Below, in pieces: positions 33,973-44,855 of a DNA stretch of 64,000 nt; within the stretch, counting starts at the first letter, position 1, and the number at the start of each line of letters is the position of its first letter. The translations under genes were made by a program, and so were the position numbers. Source of the DNA: Kitagawia praeruptora (taxonomy: Eukaryota; Streptophyta; Magnoliopsida; Apiales; Apiaceae); the NCBI GenBank assembly GCA_037693485.1, contig CM075354.1, positions 63,845,501-63,909,500 of the forward strand, given 5' to 3'. The notes beneath the pieces are model-generated. The model was not told the origin of the DNA. It was given only the letters and a program-made list of their open reading frames with translations, and searched no databases.

Positions 33973-36038
33973 AGTTAGGGAGCAAAACCCGAGATAATAA
34001 ACTAATGCAAAGCACACACAACAAAATTATATGACACGGAAAACTCGCGTCCCAACTTGTATTATTAATCGAAACAATAATCAATAATACAATCAATCTC
34101 ACCAAACGGTGTTTCACTCACACGATACTTAAGCCAAACAATACTCAAGCATACCTATCAAACATAATAGGACTATGTATATATAGCCATCACAAAATTA
34201 GCCACCAAGATATCCTAATCATACTTGGTTTCCAATTACAATCCTTATCATACTGGGTATCTAAATATACTATCTATAATAATTATCTAAACATATAATT
34301 ATTACCCAATCCATATATATTTTGGATCACCAAAACCCATACTATTGTATTGGGCTGAAAACCCAACAATCCTCCCCTTCAACCCAATACAGTTTCATAA
34401 CCGAATTAACGGTCACCATCAAGCCAACGACGTCCATCCATCAATGCCTCCCCTTGAACAATAACCTCTCCTTCTAGCACAAAAAGATTCCTCTTGTCCT
34501 TCCAACCTTTGAGTATCTTTAAATCCTTTTTAGTGACCTCCAACATACCGTTCTTCATCGTAACAGTATGTCCCAAATCAACTAATTTACCCAATGAAAT
34601 TAGATTTCGATTTAACTCCGGTACGTACCTTACTTGAGTTAACCTCCGAACACGACCATTGTGAAGTTTCATTGTTACCTCACCAATGCCATCAACCTTT
34701 ACCCTTTTACCGTTTGGTAAAGTTACCTTTTTTCTCTCACACTTCTCATAAGACGAGAACCACTCTTTCCTAACACATATGTGATGAGAACATCCCGAGT
34801 CAAGCACCCATTCTTCTTTCGGTCCCTTATCTTCTTGAACCAGAAGAGCATCTTCATCAGCTGCTACAAGTGAAACACTACCCGCTCCTTGAGTTTTCTT
34901 CAACTCCTTCAAATCTTCTCTTACTTGTGGACACGTGTATTGTACATGACCCAATTCTCCGCAATAATTAAGGTTACGTTTCTTAGAATATATCTTATTC
35001 TTGTCACGCGCATCTACCACAAGTGCACTTCCATCAGATACGTCACTCGATCCTTGCTTCATTAATCTTTCGGTCTCTAAAAGAACGACAATGGTCCCAT
35101 CCAAATCTAACATCATTTTCCCAACCAATAAAGAAGTAATCACAATACTGTACTTCTTTGGTATAGACACAAGTAGAAGAACAGCTTTGTCCTCATCCTT
35201 TAAATTTTCATCCAAATTATTCAGCTGGTTAATCAATCCATTAAAACGATTCAGATGATCTCTTAAATCTCCATCTTCTTCCATCTTGAGCTCGAACAAA
35301 TCTTTCTTGAGGAACAACTTGTTAGCCAAAGACTTTGAGTGATATGTCTTCGTCAACTTCTCCCACAAATTCTTAGGGTTATTCTCCTCAAGAACATCAT
35401 ACTTGATTTCCGGTGCAAGGGCCAACCGGATTGTCGATGCCGCACGTAACTTCATGTCTTGCCACTTTGCAATTTCCACATCATTAGGCTTCTTATCTTC
35501 AAGAGTCGCATATAACCCTCGTTGAATTAACAGATCTTTCACTATGCTATGCCATAACGTAAAATTGTTTCTTCCATTAAACAATTCAATCTCGAATTTT
35601 CCTCCACCCATATCCATCACGAACCTTGGCTCTGATACCACTTGTTAGAGAGCAAAACCTGAAATAATCAACTAATGCAAAGCACACACAACAAAATTAT
35701 ATGACACGGAAAACCCGCGTCCTAACTTGTATTATTAATCCAAACAATAATCAATAATACAATCAATCTCACCAAACGGTGTTTCACTCACACGATACTT
35801 AAGCCAAACAATACTCAAGCATACCTATCAAACATAATAGGACTATGTATATATAGCCATCAGAAACTTAGCCACCAAGATATCCTAATCATACTTGGTT
35901 TCCAATTACAATCCTTATCATACTTGGTATCTAAATATACCATCTATAATAGATATCTAAACATATAATTATTACCCAATCCATATATGTTGTGGATCAC
36001 CAAAACCCATACTATTGTATTGGGCTGAAAACCCAACA
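33973..36038 (-). mobile_element. Copia-type GAG-only retrotransposon (TR-GAG-like)
   Basis: Two 396-bp LTRs (33973-34368 and 35643-36038) start TGTTGGGTTTTC on the minus strand. They differ at about 16 positions by eye. The duplication GTAAA flanks both ends (33968-33972 and 36039-36043). On the minus strand the primer-binding site TGGTATCAGAGC (initiator-Met type) directly follows the 5-prime LTR, and a GAAGGGGAGGAT purine tract precedes the 3-prime LTR. The interior of about 1.27 kb encodes a single GAG-protease protein. Integrase, RT and RNase H are absent, so it must use proteins supplied by another copia element. Confidence 0.93.
34406..35617 (-). CDS. Copia GAG plus protease, uninterrupted
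   Basis: The start chosen is the ATG of MDMGGGKFEIELFNG, as the frame upstream runs into the primer-binding site; the product is about 403 residues. Residues ~20-190 form a copia GAG domain (NNFTLWHSIVKDLL, NLWEKLTKTYHSKSLANKLF, FNGLINQLNNL). A zinc knuckle near residue 220 reads NYCGELGHVQYTC and lacks its first cysteine. The aspartic protease motif VLDSGCSHHIC lies near residue 265, followed by the strand typical of copia proteases (RNLISLGKLVDLGHTV). The frame ends just before the purine tract, where integrase would normally follow. The lack of stops argues for recent or selected use; whether it is expressed is unknown. Confidence 0.88.
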   Translation of the reverse strand: MDMGGGKFEIELFNGRNNFTLWHSIVKDLLIQRGLYATLEDKKPNDVEIAKWQDMKLRAASTIRLALAPEIKYDVLEENNPKNLWEKLTKTYHSKSLANKLFLKKDLFELKMEEDGDLRDHLNRFNGLINQLNNLDENLKDEDKAVLLLVSIPKKYSIVITSLLVGKMMLDLDGTIVVLLETERLMKQGSSDVSDGSALVVDARDKNKIYSKKRNLNYCGELGHVQYTCPQVREDLKELKKTQGAGSVSLVAADEDALLVQEDKGPKEEWVLDSGCSHHICVRKEWFSSYEKCERKKVTLPNGKRVKVDGIGEVTMKLHNGRVRRLTQVRYVPELNRNLISLGKLVDLGHTVTMKNGMLEVTKKDLKILKGWKDKRNLFVLEGEVIVQGEALMDGRRWLDGDR

Positions 36039-36372
36039 GTAAATGTAGGTGAAGTAGTTGTAGTGGTAGGTTTGAGTAGAAGTTTGTAATGAATGTATGG
36101 TTTATGGTTGTTGAAAGTAATGAATTTTATGAATGAAAAAAATCCAATTCACAACAAATATGAGCAATATTTAAGATGAAAAGATCCATTACATAACAAA
36201 TTACACGGTCCACAACTGAGAATTTAAGGTTTTACAACCAGAAATAGCATAACAAAAGCAAAGTTCCCAAATCAAAGTTCTAACACCAAAAGCAAGTAAT
36301 AAAAGTTCCAAAAGGGAGAACGTAGATAGAACATAAACACAGACTAGAGTGAAATACTAGCTACTCATGTTG

Positions 36373-37107
36373 CTAGTATAAGAAACAATTATAAATTGGT
36401 TTTAGGTCTTTTTTTCTTATCTTTGGATTAGGAGGGCCAACATAGCCAATCCTGAAGTTTTCATCCTCGCTACTAGATTCCTCAGACCTAAGCACATCTG
36501 AATTAAAATCAGATTCATCGCTATTGATTACTGGAAGGTCAACCGTAGTATTCAAGGCATTCTTAAAATTTCTCTTATTAATCTTCATGGTTTTAAGTTC
36601 TTCATCACTATCAGCATATAAACTTCCACTGTCACTCTCATCACTATCAGTCTCACTCTCAGTTTCCTCATATTCAGTGTCACTACCATCATCACTTGAC
36701 TCATTTTCAGCCTCTATACTACCCTCAGTTTCCTTATTAAACTGTGCAGGAGTGGTAGGCATGTCAACCAGATTATCAAGCTCAAAATGGTCTACAAACA
36801 ATGAGATTTTACCATATGGCTTGTGTAATTCTACCATTTACCTCACAGTATCATCATCATATAGTAGACTAAGACCATCCTTAAAACTTTTCCCATCAGA
36901 TTTAAAATAAACAAGTGAACCAGAATTATAAGAGTATTTCTCAGCATATTCTTCCAAATCACGGAAAGAAAAGATATCGGTATCAACATTATGTATGACA
37001 TCAACTTTCCCCCCAACATATTTACTATTAGGTGGAGTTGTCAAGTCACCATGATGGTGAAGGTAAATGGTGACGAAAGTAGACATACTGAAAAAAAAAA
37101 AAAACAT
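36373..37107 (-). pseudogene. MuDRA-like transposase N-terminal fragment
   Basis: The minus-strand frame starts MSTFVTIYLHHHGDLTTPPN and continues KYVGGKVDVIHNVDTDIFSF, LEEYAEKYSYNSGSLVYF and LSLLYDDDTVR. A TAA stop (36840-36838) is followed in the same frame by MVELHKPYGKISLFVDHFEL. This is the PB1-like domain at the N-terminus of plant MuDR-type transposases, followed by the usual acidic Ser/Asp/Glu-rich linker (residues ~120-220). The DDE catalytic core and SWIM zinc finger are absent. The stop may be a single mutation in a once continuous frame. Transcription would converge on the GRF gene. Confidence 0.75.
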
Positions 37108-37703
37108 ACAAACTTCAATTCATTCACATATGTACAATAAAAAATGAGCCCAAAGAGTACAATAATATGTAGTAAGAACTAAGCACAATTAACACAAAGT
37201 AGTAAATCAAGAAACGAGCAGAATATCAACATCTATCAAGAATTATGCAGCTCAATACCATGTAAAAACGAGCACAAAACAAGAACTCTTAAGATGAAGT
37301 TTGATAGATTTAGGGTTAAGTACCTGTAAATCGTTGAAACTTCGAGTCAATTGCCCAAATTAAACCTTGAATGGATTGCGTAAAGTCAATTGATGAAATT
37401 AGGGTTCTCCCCCCATTTGGAATTCTAATTTGATTAGTAAATATAAAAATGAGTGTTTTGACTCGTTAATTCGATATATATCGTCTACCTACATGTCAGC
37501 TCAATAAAATCTCTACACGTGGATCCACGTGTAGCCACGTCTGCTTCCACGACTACACCGTTACATTTTCCGTCTAGTCAATAGGTCAACTCTAACGGCG
37601 TGTCATTATCGTTCATTAGAGTGGTACAATTGATACCCCGATTACTAGAGTGAAGATTTTGATACATGGCCTTCACTTCAGTGACTACTTTGATACTTTA
37701 CCC

Positions 37704-38590
37704 AAAATAAATCAATGTGCTCTATGACTTAGAGCCTTAACAAATACCGGCTTATATCTACTTAAATAAAAGCTAGCATATAAAACTTAGCAAAATCTCA
37801 AACTTTACACGATATATCAATTTATCACAAAACAGTTAAAACATATACACATGGCAAAAGCAGTAACCCAACAACATTGCAGAGAAATAGGTTTGAAAAC
37901 TTGCCTGAAAATCTGGATGTAGTATGGGCTCGTGACGGGGTCCGACAATCTACATAATCATTAACACAAGAGTAATCCCCTTATACGATCCATTTATAAC
38001 TTATTGTTCACGCATTTAATAAAATCACAACAAATGCACTAATGGCTCTTTCTCGGCTCTCGCTAAGTCCATGTAAATTGACAAGTACTTAAGTCGTGTT
38101 TGGTTCAAAATCGATCCTCGAATTCATACTTTACTTAACCATTTACAAAATTCATTTCTAAGTCGTTTCCTTAAAGGCTTTCACTTGCGCAATCTCGGCT
38201 AACACATTTTTATAAATTCAGAAAATAATTATTTTAACACGAAACCTTTGCAAAAATCTTATAAAATGACCTAATCATTTTATCAAAAAATTTCACATTT
38301 TCTTATGGCCTTTAAGGGGTGCAAACTTAGCCTCAGTTGACACTTGTTTACAGTTTGATTTCTTGAACTACTTTCACTAAAATTGTCATAACTCCTAAAC
38401 CGTTAATCGGATCGACAAGATTTATGCGCCAAAACAAACTAGAAAACAAGATCTACATTACCATAGGCAGTGGACATTTTTGACAAGATATTAAAGGTCT
38501 AGGGTCTACTGTCAAATCAAGCTAACAAAATTTCACCATTACGACAGCCCTAAAACAAGCACTTCCAAATTTATATTCAAATCTATATTG
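37704..38590 (-). repeat. Long LTR-like repeat, minus-strand copy, part 2
   Basis: This continues the repeat interrupted at 33076. It matches the reverse complement of roughly 660-1460 in the window, for example GGCAAGTTTTCGAAACTTG versus its counterpart near 37895. The repeat fades out near 38590. Confidence 0.5.
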
Positions 38591-38755
38591 AAATACATTT
38601 TATATTCAAATATTACTAGTGAAATTTTACACATTTTAATATTTATCAATTTTAATATTTATCATTATTTTGTGAGTTGTATGTATATTTTAGCATTTAC
38701 TACAACTAATCATGTATCAAAGCTGACTATTACGAGAACTTGTTATAAAACCCCA

Positions 38756-38798
38756 GTCCCACATCGAGTAAATTTGGGACCTTAGTTCAGTTTATAAG
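38756..38798 (+). promoter_or_regulatory. snRNA-type promoter motif pair (USE and TATA)
   Basis: GTCCCACATCG at 38756-38766 equals the plant upstream sequence element consensus RTCCCACATCG of U-snRNA genes. TTTATAAG follows at 38791-38798, a gap of 24 bp, the spacing typical of Pol III-type plant snRNA promoters. A T-run (38837-38842) lies shortly downstream. No known snRNA sequence follows, so this may be a relic or a transposon-borne promoter. Confidence 0.4.
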
Positions 38799-38799
38799 G

Positions 38800-40082
38800 C
38801 AAAGTAATACTACCAAGTGCATCAATAAATCATTATTTTTTGAGGGCCTGTGGTGGGCTTATGCACTATCCAAGTTGGTTGCATTCGAGCCACTATACTT
38901 TCGCTTATTTCGGAATCGGGATTTGACCTAATTTTCGAAAATAGACTCCGGATTTGACCTGGATCACTTGTATTAGAAATAAGCTTTCAAATTCTTCAAT
39001 TTTTTTGTTTGATATTAGATTTCCCAATCTCGATTGGTTAATTGATCTCTTAATTTTTTGTTGCAAGAATATTTTTCAAAAACTGGATCAAATCTCAGTC
39101 TGAACCACCACATGTTAAGCTAGATATTTTGCTGCAAGCATTTCCATTTCATTGGACGACGTCGTTTTCAATCCCCAAACATACTTACTAAACCCATTAA
39201 CAACATATGTGAAAGATATTAAAATATCGAGTAATTTTCAAAAATCGAGTTATGTTTCGATTTTGAATTCGTAGTAAGTTTAAATTCACCAGCCCAAATA
39301 CCAAAATTTAACAAATTTATAATTTATTGGTACATTTAATAGTAATTTTCATACATATAAACTAATGAGTTATCTCATTATTCTCAATGTGGGTTTAAAA
39401 AATGAAAGATCTATAATTCAACTGACTATCTAAATATTTGGAGCAAAAAAATTTTAATTTTGATCCCTTATTCAAAATATTTTTTATAAAAAAAATTAAT
39501 TATATGTGAAATGCATTTTTTATATTTAAAAGGTTCGAACACAGTTTTAAACTAAACAATGATTAGAATATAAAGTTGTGGTCCATTCATTTACTTTGTT
39601 TTATGCTATATTATAAATTCCAATTTTTATAATTAATTTTATAATTAATTAATAACCATATAAATATATTGTATAAGCAAGTGATTCATCATTATTAATG
39701 CTAAAATCTAATAGATTTTACATACCATCCATGGCGTTATTTATATAATTGATGGCGGTGTTGAGGTGATAAAATAAGAAATTTTAATTGGTTTTTTCGA
39801 CATAAAGCAGGCAGCCCACCTCATTAATTATTTTTACAACCAATTATAAGGAGACATGTGGCATTTGAAAAAAAATTCTGAAACATTTTTTAGATTCCAT
39901 GCTTCCATCACATTTTTTATTTGAACACCAAGAATTTAAATAATAAATCTTTATATACCTTACAGTTATATACTTACATTTGGTCTAGTAACGTATATAA
40001 TAAATAAATTAAAATTAATTATTTATCTTAAAGACTTACATTTGATATTATTTCAGTAATTTGAATAATTAAAAAAATAAAA
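38800..40082. other. AT-rich intergenic DNA
   Basis: No gene is recognised. Short GC-richer blocks (for example CGGAATCGGGATTTGACCT near 38912 and CGGATTTGACCTGG near 38949) look like decayed repeats. Confidence 0.35.
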
Positions 40083-40084
40083 GT

Positions 40085-40382
40085 GAACCATGTATATATC
40101 ACACTTCACTAATTAATGATCCAATATAATGTAAATGAAATCAGTAAACCTAAAAACTGGAATATAATAAAATAAAATAAAAATCTTAAAAATTAAAATA
40201 TAAAGGACTCTCGACATTAATTCATATATCTTATAGATCGACATTTGATATTATTTTAATTTAAAAAATACAAGTGAACCATGTATCACACATCACTAAT
40301 TAATGATCTAATATAACGTAAATAAAATCGGTAAACCTAAATTACGAATATGATGAGATATAATTAAAAAATCTTAACAATC
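40085..40382. repeat. Tandem repeat of about 180 bp, split by the Tat element
   Basis: GTGAACCATGTAT...CACTAATTAATGATC...GTAAACCTAAA occurs at about 40084 and 40265. The second copy stops at 40382 and resumes as ATATAAAGTATTCTCTACAT after 49789, matching ATATAAAGGACTCTCGACAT of copy 1. This confirms the insertion boundaries of the retrotransposon. Confidence 0.75.
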
Positions 40383-40900
40383 TGTTGTGGAATAAAAACT
40401 AGGTTATTAGATTGCGGCTAGGGTTTGCTGTATTTAATGCTAGGGTTCGTGAGCTTCGTGCTTTAATGGTTGCTCTCGTGTTCGTGGCTGAATCTGCCCT
40501 CACAAGATGCCTACGTACTTTGATTCGTATCAAAGATCAAGTCAAAAACGTAGTTCTAGGATGAGGGGTCAGACCCTTTATATAGGCTGAGACGCCCTAG
40601 AGTCGTGGTAGAATTAGGTGACTTGGTGAGCAAGTCACCACCTTGAGGAAGGTTCTAGACTCCTTCCTTGCAGGAATCAGTTTCCTTGTTGAAGTAGGTG
40701 CCTTGGAGGCTAAATCAGGCAGGAGTAATATCCTTATTTGACTCTTATTGCTGAGCTGGTTATTACCCTTAATATTAATTACGAAATTAATATTATAAAT
40801 AGGGTTTGGGCCCATTTAATGAGCCCCACATTTTGACCATATTGGGCCTAATTAATGCCACATTAAATATGTCTTTAGGGCTTATTTTTAACCTGTATCA
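40383..40900 (-). repeat. 3-prime LTR of the Tat-type element
   Basis: 518 bp, paired with 49267-49784. The purine tract adjoins it at 40901 on the inner side. Confidence 0.95.
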
Positions 40901-41059
40901 TTTGCCCCCCAACTTCTAGGAAAACTGATCAGGTTTTTCTTGAAGTTTTAACGGCCTTTTTCAAGACTTGGGTTAGGGCTCATCTTTATACACTAATGTT
41001 TCACGAGTATTGTCTTGATGTAAAGCATGGAGCGACCGACGCATTTACAACATTGTTAA

Positions 41060-41170
41060 TTCGGTGCTAATCGGCACTAATCGACCTTAAACGACGTTTA
41101 AACGATGTCAAACGACGTTAAACGGTGTTAAACGGTGCTAAACGGCACTAAACGGCGCTAAACGGTGCTA
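41060..41170. repeat. Minisatellite of about 11-bp AAACGGTGCTA units
   Basis: About ten variants of AAACGGTGCT / AAACGGCACT / AAACGACGTT follow one another. They lie in the 3-prime untranslated part of the retrotransposon. Confidence 0.85.
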
Positions 41171-41224
41171 CTTTCAAACTCGGTTTTCACTTTCCATAAT
41201 TACAAAATAAGAAAAATAAAAACG

Positions 41225-41800
41225 AAATTTCGCAATCCCGACTCGAGCATCGCCACCGGTCGGCCGGACGAAAAACCCGTACCGACAGTCGATGTCGGTC
41301 GGCTGACGTGTGCACGGGAGGCCAGTCGGCCGGGATGGCAGTCGGCCGGTTCATGATCCCGCACTGATGGTCGAAGTCAGTCGGCCAAAAATGTTTTTGC
41401 GTTTTTTTTTTTTGAAACGGAACGACATCCCGACTCGAGAACCGGTCTCGGTCAACCGAAACATTCGTATGGGGCAATCGGTCAGAAGCCCAGTCGGCCG
41501 GAAAAAGAGCTCGCACCGACGATTGAAGCCAGTCGGCCAGAGCCTGGACGAGGAGGCCAGTCGGCCTGGAGGTCAATCGGCCAGAAAATTTCGCAATTTC
41601 GCTTCTTTTTTTTTTAATTTTTAAATCGAAGTCAAAAAATCCATACCGACGATCAACGTCGGTCGGCCAAGGTGTCTCCAAAGGGGCAGTCGGCCGTTAA
41701 ATCAGTCGGCTAAAGCAAAACACCGTACCGACGGTCGACGTCGGTCGGCCAGAGCACTCCACGGGAAGCCAGTCGTCCAGGAGGTCAGTCGGCCAAAAAT
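41225..41800. repeat. GC-rich array of CAGTCGGCC units
   Basis: The motif GTCGGCC recurs more than fifteen times at irregular spacing within longer imperfect units (for example CCGTACCGACAGTCGATGTC, ACCGACGGTCGACGTCGG). Open frames on both strands through it are products of the repeat. In Tat elements this region is known to breed tandem repeats. Confidence 0.8.
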
Positions 41801-42232
41801 GTTTGCTTATCGACCTCGTCCATCAGATGGAATTAGCTTGGTTACCATCAGTAATTTTGATTTTTGCATACTGACATCGATCATCAATATGGAGTCTTAT
41901 TATCAATATTGATTTTTGTTTCTTGAAAATCAACACTTGGCCATTCATGGCTTTGTTTAAGGTTTTACTTAGTACCTTGATTCACACCACTAATCCAGTG
42001 TTTAGGACTAATCTTCCAATCAAACCTTTCTTAAGCGTGCTTAACTTCCTAAGTTCATCTGACTGCTCTAGTAGAACATTTTACCGGATATTCACTTAAA
42101 TTCTTCGCTTCTTTTCCTGGATTTCATGAATTATAACGATATTTTTGTCCCTCTTTCGTGTATAATCGACACTTGACCTGCTAAGGCGAACCATTCTGTA
42201 TTTCAACCTGAGATAACAGGTCACCTTTTTCT

Positions 42233-42240
42233 TATAAAAG
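42233..42240 (+). promoter_or_regulatory. TATA box of the antisense gene
   Basis: TATAAAAG lies 129 bp upstream of the ATG at 42369. A pyrimidine-rich start region (TTCATTTCTCTTCACTTC) lies about 20-40 bp downstream of it. It is oriented opposite to gag-pol. Confidence 0.6.
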
Positions 42241-42368
42241 GAGGGGAGCATCCTTCATTTCTCTTCACTTCTTCATTTCTCAAACTTTCTTAAGTTCTAA
42301 AGCTCTTGAGTTCTCTAGCTTTCCAGTTTCCAAGTTCAAGCTTCAAGTTTCAAGATTCAAGATTCAAG

Positions 42369-44457
42369 ATGGCTGACAAGCACGTTGCTGCCCCCCAGAT
42401 CTCCATGGAAGAGGCCTTCAGAAAAAGGAGCATGGCGCGAACACTAAAAGGTAAGCTAAAACTCAAGCCTCCTAGATATATTGAACGTCAATTCGAGTCT
42501 ACACTAGATTTGCTAAGCACTATGGAAGAATCATTCCCCAACAGCTCAACCTTAGTTGCTTTTAATAGTCCTTCTAAATTATCAAAGAAGGATTTTGAGA
42601 AGATCAGGAGCACTTACGGCTTTCCAAGTGCAATTAAAGTATGCCTTTTAAAACCGGGAGACATAACTTGCAACTGGCACCCCGAAAGGATTTGCGTCAT
42701 GAAAGGAGCATTGTAGGCGGGATTTAGGTATCCTATTCAGCCATTTATCATCAGGTTCTTGGCAGAACTTCAAGTCCATCCTTGCCAGCTATATCCCAAT
42801 TCGTGGAGGTTCCTGATAATCTTCTTATTAAGATGTCATGAGTTGGGAATCCCTTGGAGTACAACCATGTTTAGAAGCATCTTCGCAGTAAAGAACTCCC
42901 CTGAGTCTAAGCCGGGGTGGATCAGCTTTCAACTTCGAAGTGGGCTTCCACATATAGTAAACTCCTTCTCTTGTCCTACCTCCCACCATAATTGGGAGAG
43001 GGAGTTTGTTGTTTTGGAATGGGAAGGTGGCGACTGGGGTCACTTCTTTGTCAAGAAATTTGGATTTATGGAGGATAGTTCACACTTCGTGTGTGACCTT
43101 GATCTCAAAGAGTTAGCAGATCGAGATAGGTTACTTGCTGATGATGGTTGCACCCATTATAAAACTATTCTGACAGAGAAGAAACTTATTGAAGCTGGCT
43201 TAAGCTTCCTTTCTTTTGAGGGTAATTTTTCTTTTATTCTACCATTATGAGCTATGCTAGTTCTTATTCCGATGCTTTTTCTTCATTTTTCAGCTGCTGA
43301 GGAGCTGGACAGCCGACCTGAGAATCAACCTCAAGTTACAAGATGCATGATAAAAAAGGCAACGGAGCAGCTGAACCCCACTAACCAAAGGATTCCTTCC
43401 TTCTTGGAGGGATGTTCCCATGGGGGAAAGAGATCCCGGAATGCTGCTGAGGGTGTTAGAGTCCCCTTCACTCCCGACTGGGGTATTTACGAATAGGACT
43501 CTATCTTGGAGAGTACTGACTTAGCTTTGTCCTGATCCAGGCTCTCTATCACTGCCCCTGATCTCTTAACGGTAACTGCAGGAGACAAGATTGACGAATC
43601 CGAGCGCCTTGGGGCCCAAGCTCTGTATCATGTCTCAACCTTTACATTCGATCTTTTTGTTTGTACCTCTTTTAAAAAATGTCTTACTAATTTCCTTACT
43701 ACAGGCCAATGCTTATCTTCAATCTGCCACTCGTCAAGGCCGAGCCTATAGAGATAGCAACGTGGAACTGAAGAACGAACAAACAAAGTTCAAGGAGCAT
43801 CTTCAAGATTTAAACTCCAGAGTTGTCCGATCTGAGGCCACCAACCTATCTTATCAAAAAAAAACTTCGCTCGCTTGCCAAGAAGAAAATCTCTGATGCT
43901 CACAAGATAATTGCTTCATACCACAATTCGGAGGACTTTAAGCAGTTTATGGATAAGCATGATGACGAGTTGAGGCCTTTTAACATGTCAGTTGGATAGA
44001 ACAAAGCCGTTGGCGTTGTAAGCAGCAAGTACCCTTCGGTGGTGAATCCAGAGGACTTCCCGTGCCCTACCTGGGCTGTTGATAGCAGAAGTCATGACGT
44101 GGAACATGCATCAGGCTCTGGAGGCAGTCGCCGTCCTTCTGGTATGAGGAAGGCAGCCAATGTTATTAGCTCCGGTTCTTCCTCTTCCTGTTCTGCTGGG
44201 AAGAAGGCCATGTCAGAGAGGGAAGCAGCTGCGAGGTGAGCTTTCCTGGTAAGCAACTTTGTGGCAGAGTTGACTCCTCAATCGAGACTTCAGAAGAGGA
44301 AGGGGACGTGGCTAAGGAAGGGACGGCGCAGCCAATGGAGACGGAAGCCGAAGAAGAAGATGATGAGGAGGAGAGCTCCGGAGAGGAAGAGGAAGAAGAT
44401 GACGATGATGAGGAAGAAGAGGGCGAGGAGGTGGTGGAGGAATCCGCCGAGGAGTAA
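42369..44457 (+). pseudogene. Antisense accessory gene of the Tat element
   Basis: Reading plus, the frame starts MADKHVAAPQISMEEAFRKR and has one TAG at 42714. It then continues in frame with YPIQPFIIRFLAELQVHPCQ, WRFLIIFLLRCHELGIPWST, KPGWISFQLRSG and DWGHFFVKKFGF to 43221. A GT-AG intron (43222-43293) joins it to AAEELDSRPENQPQ and a later segment with coiled-coil potential (43700-43890). The last exon ends in a very acidic tail (SSGEEEEEDDDDEEEEGEE). The central part resembles the putative gypsy-type transposon protein family of plants (Transposase_28). Antisense accessory genes between pol and the 3-prime LTR are known in the Tat lineage; their function is unknown. Nonsense codons (42714, 43494) mark this copy as decayed. 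The exon structure after 43500 is uncertain. Confidence 0.75.
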
Positions 44458-44855
44458 ATGGCCTTGCACGGCCTTGTTAGTCATTTTTGGATTTATTTTT
44501 TTTGTTTTCGATCAAGGTCCTTCGGGACTTAACTTTTACTCGGTTATGTAATTTAACTTCAACTTTGGCCCCTTGGGGATGTTTATTTATGCATTCGTTT
44601 TATTTCCATTTGTGTATTCTTTATTTTCGTTGCTTGGTCATCTTTGACTTACACTCATCAGGTGCTTGGCACATAAATAAAATCACACAATCATGAAATG
44701 GAAAACAAACTTGCATAAATAACTTGAAACGGGTTCAACCCTTACATAAATACTCTATCTCCTACTGGGAGCAACATGCTCTGTAATAGTTTCATCGAAC
44801 CTTATTTCTACTTCTCCTAATAGATAGATAAAAGCCAAGTCCTTACTAGGAAGGC

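Larger units (their letters stand above)
33077..37703. mobile_element. Mutator-like element (MULE) with convergent gene remnants
   Basis: Terminal inverted repeats of 138 bp (33077-33214 and 37566-37703) are about 90% identical. They start GGGTTAAGTATCAAA and GGGTAAAGTATCAAA. A 10-bp target duplication flanks it: AAAATAAGTC (33067-33076) and AAAATAAATC (37704-37713). Inside, a GRF-finger gene runs rightward from the left end and a MuDRA-like N-terminal fragment runs leftward from the right end. A copia GAG-only element (33973-36038) is nested between them. The transposase catalytic core is missing, so the element is non-autonomous. Confidence 0.9.

Noticed and set aside
41187..41681. 164-codon and 104-codon overlapping frames
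   Set aside because: Both run through the GTCGGCC array; periodic repeats keep frames open without selection.
41225..41800. CRISPR-like array of GTCGGCC repeats
   Set aside because: Spacing and repeat length are irregular, the host is a plant and the array lies in a retrotransposon.
44261..44551. 96-codon Lys/Arg-rich frame
   Set aside because: It is an out-of-frame reading of the acidic tail of the antisense Tat gene.
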